Of a stretch of DNA of 64,000 nt, positions 8,545-15,304 are shown in pieces. The notes under the pieces are model-generated. The model had not been told where the DNA came from. It made no database searches and saw only the letters and a list, made by a program, of their open reading frames with translations. The translations under genes and the position numbers were made by a program. This stretch comes from JAMXLO01 sp963832895 (GTDB lineage: Bacteria > Pseudomonadota > Alphaproteobacteria > Acetobacterales > Acetobacteraceae): the NCBI GenBank assembly GCA_963832895.1, contig CAWHVQ010000014.1:277989-341988 (forward strand). Direction: 5' to 3'. Positions within the stretch are counted from its first letter, which is position 1; every line of letters begins with the position of its first letter.

Positions 8545-10092
8545 ATGTCGGAAGCTGCGCGACGAGATTTCTCGCCCCTGGTCATCGGAACGTCCACAGA
8601 GCCGGGGCCCATAGCGGCCACGTTCCCCGGCGTCCTCGCCAAACGGCCTAACCTGGTGGCTTTGGCTGCCATTGCATTCATGAGCGAGGCGCTCGCCGTC
8701 GCTGGTGCGCTTTGGATCTCCTTCGCCGTCTGCACCGCCTGGGTCCCCGAATTTCAACCACCCCAATCCTGGTTCGGGCTACTGGTAAGCGCCCTGATGG
8801 TCGCGAGCATCGCGGAACGCGGCGACTACGGTGCCGGAGTTATACTGGACTGCGGCCTTCGACCGTGGAGCCTCGCGAAAGCCGCCCTCCAAACCTCGGG
8901 GGCTGTACTCCTTCTGGCGTGCCCTTCAATCATCGTCGCGGCAACTATCCTGGGACAATCGGCTACGCCTTTCCTGGGACAATCGCCCACGCCTTTCGAG
9001 ATCGGCGGAATGGACCCGGCCACGTTGATCGTGTGGGTATTCTCCTTCGTGACCGTCGCCTATGTGGCAGTACTGTCCGTGCGCCTGGTTGGCCGTATAG
9101 CCACTGCGCCCTTGGCGCGGCCACGGCGTGTCGTCGTAGTGGGAGAGGCTGATCGCTGCGGCCGTCTGATCAGTCGCCTGCGCCAGGCGCCGCGTCGATC
9201 GATGAGAATCCTTGGCATTGTCGATCACGAGGCTGGCTCCGGCAACGAGCCCGCGGAATTCGCGAGGCGCTATGGCCTGTCCGCGCTGGGCGAACTCGAT
9301 GATCTCCTCGATATGGTCCGGCGAGGCAAGGTCGACGTTGTCATCGTCGCCCTGCCGTGGTCGGAGGGCACAAAGATTCGGGAACTCGTCGGTTCAGTCG
9401 AGGGTACTGCGGTCGATGTGCTCCTCACCCCTGACCTCGGCGCCTTCGAACCCCTTGCAACCTCGACGGTCGAGGCTGCCAGCGTCCCACTGCTGCGCGC
9501 CATCTACCCTCCGCTGGTCGGGTGGAAGGCTTTTGTGAAGCGCACAGAAGACATTGTGATTGCCGGAGCGCTCACCGTGCTCGCTGCGCCTGCCCTATTG
9601 GCAATAGCCGCACTGGTCAAGCTAACCTCGCGCGGTCCGGTGCTCTCCCGCCAGCGGCAATTCGGCTACCGGGGCCAGGTCTTCCAGAAACTCAGGTTTC
9701 GAACCGTGCGCGCAGGACAAGGGGATCCTCAGGTCACGCCATTTGGCGCCTGGCTCAGGCGCAAGAGCCTCGATGAGCTCCCCCAACTAATCAATGTTCT
9801 GCTCGGTCATATGTCCCTGGTGGGACCGCACATTCACTCTGCCGATACGACTGCGGGCGACGTGTTGCCCGATCAGGCAGCGCCGGCGTATCTGTTGCGG
9901 CAACGGGTGAGACCCGGCCTGACAGGCTGGGCGCAGGTCAGCAACCGTCGGCATTCGTTGCACGCCTGCGACGAAGGAATGGACAGAATAACCCTCGACC
10001 TTGAATACATTCGAGACTGGTCGCTTGCGTTTGATTTGAAGATCATGTGGCTGACTATTGGCTTATTGATCAATGACAGAAATGCCAATTGA
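8545..10092 (+). CDS. Polyprenyl-phosphate hexose-1-phosphate transferase (GumD/WcaJ-like)
   Basis: 515 residues. The first half has hydrophobic segments at about residues 30-60, 70-90, 110-135 and 155-180, followed by a CoA-binding-like Rossmann region (RRVVVVGEADRCGRLI) as in the WcaJ/GumD/PssY class. The last 185 residues are a bacterial sugar-transferase domain: membrane hairpin after KRTEDIVIAG, then FQKLRFRTVR, RRKSLDELPQLINVL, MSLVGPHI, RQRVRPGLTGWAQVS and the terminal LDLEYIRDWSLAFDLKIMW. The enzyme places the first sugar phosphate on undecaprenyl phosphate at the inner membrane and so starts the repeat unit. It is the first gene of the cluster. A 24-base tandem duplication sits within its coding region (8950-8997). 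Which sugar is used cannot be read from the sequence. Confidence 0.88.
   Translation: MSEAARRDFSPLVIGTSTEPGPIAATFPGVLAKRPNLVALAAIAFMSEALAVAGALWISFAVCTAWVPEFQPPQSWFGLLVSALMVASIAERGDYGAGVILDCGLRPWSLAKAALQTSGAVLLLACPSIIVAATILGQSATPFLGQSPTPFEIGGMDPATLIVWVFSFVTVAYVAVLSVRLVGRIATAPLARPRRVVVVGEADRCGRLISRLRQAPRRSMRILGIVDHEAGSGNEPAEFARRYGLSALGELDDLLDMVRRGKVDVVIVALPWSEGTKIRELVGSVEGTAVDVLLTPDLGAFEPLATSTVEAASVPLLRAIYPPLVGWKAFVKRTEDIVIAGALTVLAAPALLAIAALVKLTSRGPVLSRQRQFGYRGQVFQKLRFRTVRAGQGDPQVTPFGAWLRRKSLDELPQLINVLLGHMSLVGPHIHSADTTAGDVLPDQAAPAYLLRQRVRPGLTGWAQVSNRRHSLHACDEGMDRITLDLEYIRDWSLAFDLKIMWLTIGLLINDRNAN
8950..8997 (+). repeat. 24-base tandem duplication inside the transferase gene
   Basis: Two adjacent 24-base units (8950-8973 and 8974-8997) differ at only two positions. 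They encode LGQSATPF-LGQSPTPF, an in-frame octapeptide duplication in a loop between predicted membrane segments. It looks like a recent slippage duplication that the protein tolerates. Confidence 0.85.
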
Positions 10093-10260
10093 TGCCATGA
10101 AGACATTGCCTCATTCGGCACTTGCCGGACGGTCTCCGGTGACGCATCAGTGAGGCAGCGGTCGGGGCTTTTCGCGCTCGCTGTGCTGGGGGCGGTTTTC
10201 GGCGGGTAGACCGCGCCGCCATACAGTCTAGAATTGAGCATTGCCAGGAGTTAGAGAGCA

Positions 10261-10983
10261 GTGGACGAGCCTTGGATGAATAAGACGCTACCTCGGGAGG
10301 TTGCCGAGCGGCCGCGCCGGGGCGAATCGCGTTCAATTGCGCGGCTGAGGTCCAGCCTCAGCACAGCGCATCATCCCTCATTCGTGCAACTCTACTACGC
10401 GCTTGAGGCGAGGCGCACATCACCCACTGCCTCTATGGTTGTGCAGTTCGTCTCTCCCTCGCCAGGAGCAGGGGTGAGCACCGTGGCGTCGGGCTACGCA
10501 CGGGTCGCCGCGACCGGGCGGCCATCGCCGGTGCTGTTTGTTGATGCTTCCTGCCGTCCGAACAAAAATGATCTCGGCGGGCCCGACACATCCACCTTGA
10601 TTGAGGCCTTCGACGACGGTGGCGCTCTGAACGAGGCCATCGTCCCGGCCAAGAACGCGGATAACCTGCTGTGGGCACGCCTCTGCGGGCACCCAGATGA
10701 TCTGCTCGGGCTCGGGGGCGACCGGCTTCAGGACCTGGTCAACCTGCTGGGGGCCAGGCATCAACTGATCATTTTCGACAGTGCGTCAATCGAGCGGCCC
10801 GAAGCGGCTGCCTTGTCCCGCTACTGCGACGGTACCTTGCTGGTGCTCGAGGCTGGGGTCACATCACACCTGCAGATGGATGCTGCCTGCAAAAGGATCC
10901 GGCAGTTCGGCGGATTGCCTGTTGGTGTCGTGCTCAACCGTGAGCGGCGCGCACTCCGAGGGAAGTCGGTTCAGTTCGCCTGA
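10261..10983 (+). CDS. ParA/BY-kinase-like polysaccharide protein with degenerate P-loop
   Basis: 240 residues from GTG 10261, preceded by GGAGTTAGAGAGCA; an ATG at 10276 is the alternative start. The fold pattern is that of CpsD/ExoP-type tyrosine-kinase domains: FVQLYYALEARR then the P-loop region VSPSPGAGVST, the strand VLFVDASCRPN and the strand HQLIIFDSASI followed by DGTLLVLEAGVT. The Walker A lysine is replaced by valine (GAGVST instead of GxGKST), so ATP hydrolysis or autokinase activity is doubtful. There is no C-terminal tyrosine cluster. In this family such proteins partner a Wzz/GumC co-polymerase, and one is encoded at 13716. Inference: regulator or scaffold of polymer export rather than an active kinase. 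Confidence 0.7.
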   Translation: MDEPWMNKTLPREVAERPRRGESRSIARLRSSLSTAHHPSFVQLYYALEARRTSPTASMVVQFVSPSPGAGVSTVASGYARVAATGRPSPVLFVDASCRPNKNDLGGPDTSTLIEAFDDGGALNEAIVPAKNADNLLWARLCGHPDDLLGLGGDRLQDLVNLLGARHQLIIFDSASIERPEAAALSRYCDGTLLVLEAGVTSHLQMDAACKRIRQFGGLPVGVVLNRERRALRGKSVQFA

Positions 10984-10987
10984 GACT

Positions 10988-12418
10988 ATGATGTCAGACA
11001 AGACGATGGACGCCACGGGTCATGACCACCGTGATCGAGTGCTGCCGATCGTCGGCGGTCAGAGTTGGCGGAAAGTCGCGATAGCAGGTCCCAGCCTGAC
11101 GGGGTCGGTCCCGGATATGCTGCACGACGTAGGAATGCGGCATGCGACCCTGGTTCACTATCATTCGAATGCCTCTCTGCCATGTGCTCACGAATTGCTC
11201 CGCGTCGAGGCAATGGACGGATCGCCGTTGAGCGATCTCCAGATCGGCAGGCGCTGGCATCGTCCACCTTACGCGCTTCCGCTCCGGCTGGCGCGATATG
11301 CGCCGTTGTCCGTTGAGCCCGAGGTCTTGGATTTTGCGGTCATCGGCACACGCGGAGAGCGCAGCGAATTTGGCGCGCGCGTGGAGAGCATTGTTGCTCG
11401 ATTGATTGAGGATGCGATTATCGGAGCAAGCCGCGGACATGCGGGCCTTTCGCTCGATCCCGCCGAATTGCGTTCACGCCACCGTTGCCGCTCGGCGGCG
11501 ATCGATCACGCAATCGCAAAGTGGCACACGCGGCTGTTCTCCGAGTGGTGGAGTGTCGGGATGACCGCGACGCCACTCAGGGACATCGTGCGCACGGGCG
11601 CGACCGGCTCCGTGCGATGGCTATCGCCGCGCCGAGGCAAAGCTTATCTGGCAGATCCTTTCCCTTGGCCGGGGACCGACAGGTTGCTATGCGAGGAGAT
11701 GCCCTTCTCCGGCGGCAACGGACGCATTGTCGCGCTCGCGCCGGACCGGGATGGGTTGTGGCGCCATTCCACCGTCGTGCTCGAAACAGGAAACCATCAC
11801 TCCTATCCTTGCACGATCAAGGATGACGACGACATTTATTTCATGCCGGAAGCTACGAATCGGGGAGCCACGACGCTCTACCGCCTGTTGCCCGACAAGG
11901 AACCAATGCCGCTCTGCGTCGTTGCGCCTGGGCGGCGGTTGGCCGATCCGACAATCTTCAGGCACGCGGAGCACTATTGGATTGCTTGCACGGATCTCGA
12001 CATCGGCACGCATGATAATCTGTGCCTGTTGCATGCTCGCGAGCCGAGCGGTCCGTGGCTGCCCCATCGGTGCACCCCGGTAAAGATCGACATCTGCGGG
12101 GCCAGACCTGCGGGCCCGCTGTTCAGGCTCGGGTCTGAGTTGTTCCGACCTGGTCAGGACTGCGCACGCACCTACGGCGCGGCCGTGGTCATCCATCGCG
12201 TCGACGAACTGTCACCCGAGCATTACCGGGAGACCGTGGTCGCCAGGGCTCTCCCGGACCCGGCAGGGCCATTTCCTCACGGGCTCCACACTCTCGCGGC
12301 CGACCAGGAGTGGGTCTGGCTCGATGGCAAGCGTTTCGTGTTCGACTTTGCCGGGCTGGTGCGAAAGATCGCGCGCAAGGCAAAAGGTGCCGATCGCAGC
12401 AGGGGTACCCAGGAATGA
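10988..12418 (+). CDS. Propeller-like protein resembling GINT1 N-terminal/GH43-type domains
   Basis: 476 residues from ATG 10988; ATG 10991 is the next codon. I do not recognise a named family with certainty. The N-terminal 190 residues are alpha/beta (DFAVIGTRGERSEFG) with a pattern loosely like sugar formyltransferase-associated proteins. From residue about 210 to 460 there are repeated blade-like stretches: KAYLADPFPWP, LLCEEMPFSGGNGRIVAL, HHSYPCTIKDDDDIYFMPEA, DPTIFRHAEHYWIACTD and FRPGQDCARTYGAAVVIHRV. These recall the five-bladed propeller seen in glucosamine inositolphosphorylceramide transferase N-termini and GH43-like enzymes. The gene lies 4 bases after its upstream neighbour inside the polysaccharide cluster, so a role in glycan transfer or recognition is likely but inferred. 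Confidence 0.6.
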   Translation: MMSDKTMDATGHDHRDRVLPIVGGQSWRKVAIAGPSLTGSVPDMLHDVGMRHATLVHYHSNASLPCAHELLRVEAMDGSPLSDLQIGRRWHRPPYALPLRLARYAPLSVEPEVLDFAVIGTRGERSEFGARVESIVARLIEDAIIGASRGHAGLSLDPAELRSRHRCRSAAIDHAIAKWHTRLFSEWWSVGMTATPLRDIVRTGATGSVRWLSPRRGKAYLADPFPWPGTDRLLCEEMPFSGGNGRIVALAPDRDGLWRHSTVVLETGNHHSYPCTIKDDDDIYFMPEATNRGATTLYRLLPDKEPMPLCVVAPGRRLADPTIFRHAEHYWIACTDLDIGTHDNLCLLHAREPSGPWLPHRCTPVKIDICGARPAGPLFRLGSELFRPGQDCARTYGAAVVIHRVDELSPEHYRETVVARALPDPAGPFPHGLHTLAADQEWVWLDGKRFVFDFAGLVRKIARKAKGADRSRGTQE

Positions 12419-12467
12419 ACACACTCGGGCGACCCCAACGAATGGACGTGCGACGGACGTGGCAAGA

Positions 12468-13631
12468 ATGACGACGAGCAGTTCGCGGCAATCGCCACTG
12501 AGCGTGTCGGTCTATCTTTATGACCTTCGCGGCGGGGGCGCGGAACGTCAATGTCTGACGCTGATACGCGAATTGCTCACAGCCGGCGTCACGGTGGAGC
12601 TGATTCTGCATCAGGCACTTGGAGAATTGGTCGATGAGGTGCCGCCCGGAACCTGCCTGGTCAACCTCGACCGCAGACGGACTCGCGACGACGTGTTGCC
12701 GCTCGCGCGGCACCTCCGGCGGCGGAGACCGGACATATTGCTGGCAAACGTCGATTTCATAAACATTGCCGCCACGGTGGCTGGAATACTTTCGACCACA
12801 CGCACGAAGATTGTCATCACGCAGCACAATCCGCTCGCTGAGGAATTTTCGGCGGAGGGCCGGCAATACCGCGCCGTAGCACCGCTCTATCGGATTCTGG
12901 CTCCCTTCATCAGCGCCGCGGTCGCCGTGTCAGATGGAATCGCGCGGGAACTGGTGACGCTGGGAGGCGTGCCTGAGCACAAAGTCGTGACGATCTACAA
13001 TGCGGTAATTGGTCCGGGGTTTGAGGAACGCGCCAACATGCCGGTGGCCCATCCATGGTTCTGTGACGGGATGTCGCCGATTTACGTCACGGCAGCCCGT
13101 TTGGTCCCGCAGAAAGACCATGAGACGCTGTTGCGGGCTATGGCAATCCACCGTCAGAGTGGCGGGCAAGGGCGCCTTCTGGTCTTGGGTACCGGCCTGT
13201 TGCGCGAGCATCTCGAGAGCCTTGCGCGCGAGCTCGGGATTGCCGACGCAGTCGATTTCGTGGGCTTCCAGGATAACCCGCTGCCATGGTTCCGGCGTTC
13301 CGACGTGTTCGTGCTCTCGTCGCGCACCGAGGGCTTCGGGATAGCACTGGCCGAAGCCCTGGGATGCGGCACGCCTGTCATCTCGACCGACAGCGGGCAC
13401 GGGCCCTCGGAGATCCTTGCGCGCGGCCGCCATGGGATCCTGGTGCCGCCGAAGGACCCGGCGGCGATGGCGGCTGCATTGAGTGCGGTCGGCGAGATGC
13501 GAACGCGCTTTCCGCCTGAATCGCTGAAGGCCCGGGCCGCAGAATACAGCTACGCGGCTTGCGCTGCCGGTTATTTGGCGCTGTTCAACAAACTCGTGCC
13601 CCGGTGCGAGATGGCATCGGCAACTCCATGA
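12468..13631 (+). CDS. Glycosyltransferase family 4 protein
   Basis: 387 residues from ATG 12468. It shows a GT-B fold with N-terminal acceptor domain (YDLRGGGAERQCLTLI), a central VAVSDGIARELV helix, the nucleotide-sugar domain beginning YVTAARLVPQKDHETLL, and the family E-x7-E signature in RTEGFGIALAEALGCGTPVIST. GT4 enzymes transfer sugars with retention from nucleotide-sugar donors to lipid-linked acceptors on the cytoplasmic face. The frame is open upstream to 12324 but that stretch overlaps the previous gene and has no start with a better ribosome site. It is likely one of the enzymes extending the exopolysaccharide repeat unit. Confidence 0.87.
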   Translation: MTTSSSRQSPLSVSVYLYDLRGGGAERQCLTLIRELLTAGVTVELILHQALGELVDEVPPGTCLVNLDRRRTRDDVLPLARHLRRRRPDILLANVDFINIAATVAGILSTTRTKIVITQHNPLAEEFSAEGRQYRAVAPLYRILAPFISAAVAVSDGIARELVTLGGVPEHKVVTIYNAVIGPGFEERANMPVAHPWFCDGMSPIYVTAARLVPQKDHETLLRAMAIHRQSGGQGRLLVLGTGLLREHLESLARELGIADAVDFVGFQDNPLPWFRRSDVFVLSSRTEGFGIALAEALGCGTPVISTDSGHGPSEILARGRHGILVPPKDPAAMAAALSAVGEMRTRFPPESLKARAAEYSYAACAAGYLALFNKLVPRCEMASATP

Positions 13632-13715
13632 ACACGTCTGCCCCACTGCGCCGCGCAAGACTGCGCTGGCGACTTCGTGCCGGTTCACCGCCACCTTGTT
13701 AGGATTAGTCAGGCC

Positions 13716-15245
13716 ATGAGCGCGACCGTCGGTCTCCCGTCCAGCGTTGTCATACGCGATCTGATGTTGACCCTCTGGTTCAACCGCGGGCGGATATTCC
13801 TGATTACGATCGTTGCGATGGCGATCGCCACCTACGCGGCACTCCAGGTTCAGCCCAAATACCAGTCGAACTCGTCGATGCTCGTCCTGCTCGGTCCGGA
13901 GTACGCTTTGCGTCCGGTGGCGAACCAGCAGCTCACGAGCTCCATCAATGTGATGCCGGACGAGTTGCTGCACACAGAATCCGACATTCTTACCAGCCTT
14001 GATCTGTACCGCAGCGTTATCGAGCAAATCGGCGTAGCAAAACTATACCCTGAGCTTTTGAAGCCCCCGGGACCGATTGGGCAGGCCTTCAAGCAGGTGA
14101 AGTCCTACATAAAGGACTCCCTGGGACTGACGGACGCTCGTCAGCCTGCCGACGCAGCCACCGCGGCGATGATGGCGGCCGAGCGCAAGTTCGCGGATAA
14201 CGTCGGCGTCAACGTCGACAGGAAGTCGCATATCATTCAGGTATACTTTGAGCACCCCGATGCTGCGTTGGCAGCCGAGACGCTCAAAGTGCTGGAAGCT
14301 CAGTATTTCGTGCTGCGTGCAAAGCTGTTCGCTGATAAGCAGGCGGCAATCGTGGAGGCAGATCAGAGCAGAGCCGGGCTCCAGCTCGCCGCGGCGGACG
14401 CAAAACTTGCCGACTTCAAGCGCGTTCACAACGTCGGCGATTTCTCCGAGCGCCAGAAGATCCTGCTGGCGGAACAGGGCTCGCTCGAGGACCAGCTGAC
14501 GAAGGCGGAGAGCACCACGGCAGGGCTGCAGGCACGCCTCGACGGCCTTTCCGTGCAACTCAAACTGGCGAGCGGCCAGCCGAACGCAAAGGGCAACCCG
14601 AACGCCGCGGGTGCTTTGCAAGGTATGGTTCAGGCCTACCAGAAGCGGCAGAACGAAGCCTTGACGACCTATCGCGGCTCACCCGCCTACGACACAGCCA
14701 GGACCGAGATGATGAAGGCCCAGGAGGAGATCGCGAAAATGCGCTCCACCCAGGCGTACAACATTCAGCAGGAGTTCAACAAGACCGAGGCCGACCTGCG
14801 CACCAGCCAGGCGACGCGTGATGCCGTCAAGGTTCAGCTGACAAGCATTGCGGACGAGCTGACCGCGATCGATGCAAACGAAGCCCAACTCCATGAGCTC
14901 GAGCGGACGCGCGGTGTGCTTGAGGACAACTACAAGGCCATCGCCAAGGTCGCCACGGATCGGCAGGTCATCGAGGACGTCGATGCCAAGGAACAGCCGT
15001 CGGTTCGCATCGTCGAACAGCCGCGTGTCCCAGAAAACCCCAAGCCCATCCGCATGGAGATCTTGCTGGTCGGCGCAATTGTTGGACTGGTCGTGAGCCT
15101 GATCACCAGCTTGATGTCGGGTTTCTTCCGCGGGGTCTACCTGCGCCCGGAGGCCCTGGAGCTCGATACTGGATTGGCAGTGCTCGCCGTCGTGCCTGAT
15201 CATAGGGCCCTGGCGAGCCCGGTTGTCCTGGTAACTCCACAATGA
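13716..15245 (+). CDS. GumC/Wzz-type polysaccharide co-polymerase
   Basis: 509 residues from ATG 13716, with AGGA 12 bases upstream; GTG 13677 is a weaker alternative. The Wzz pattern is clear: transmembrane segment near residues 22-42 (IFLITIVAMAIATYAAL), a long periplasmic region rich in alpha-helical coiled coil (residues 190-400, with ELERTRGVLEDNYKAIAK), a proline motif near the C-terminus (EQPRVPENPKPIRM), and a second transmembrane segment near 450-475 (ILLVGAIVGLVVSLITSL). It lacks a fused kinase domain; the degenerate ParA-like protein at 10261 is the likely partner. These proteins set chain length and link polymerase to outer-membrane export. Confidence 0.88.
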   Translation: MSATVGLPSSVVIRDLMLTLWFNRGRIFLITIVAMAIATYAALQVQPKYQSNSSMLVLLGPEYALRPVANQQLTSSINVMPDELLHTESDILTSLDLYRSVIEQIGVAKLYPELLKPPGPIGQAFKQVKSYIKDSLGLTDARQPADAATAAMMAAERKFADNVGVNVDRKSHIIQVYFEHPDAALAAETLKVLEAQYFVLRAKLFADKQAAIVEADQSRAGLQLAAADAKLADFKRVHNVGDFSERQKILLAEQGSLEDQLTKAESTTAGLQARLDGLSVQLKLASGQPNAKGNPNAAGALQGMVQAYQKRQNEALTTYRGSPAYDTARTEMMKAQEEIAKMRSTQAYNIQQEFNKTEADLRTSQATRDAVKVQLTSIADELTAIDANEAQLHELERTRGVLEDNYKAIAKVATDRQVIEDVDAKEQPSVRIVEQPRVPENPKPIRMEILLVGAIVGLVVSLITSLMSGFFRGVYLRPEALELDTGLAVLAVVPDHRALASPVVLVTPQ

Positions 15246-15304
15246 ATCACCCGCTGCGTTCGCCAGTCGTTACGCGCATTCTGGCTCTCTTCCGGTAAGA
15301 GGCC

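Noticed and set aside
8950..8997. Tandem repeat considered as a CRISPR or regulatory array
   Set aside because: Only two 24-base units, in frame inside a coding region; a simple slippage duplication.
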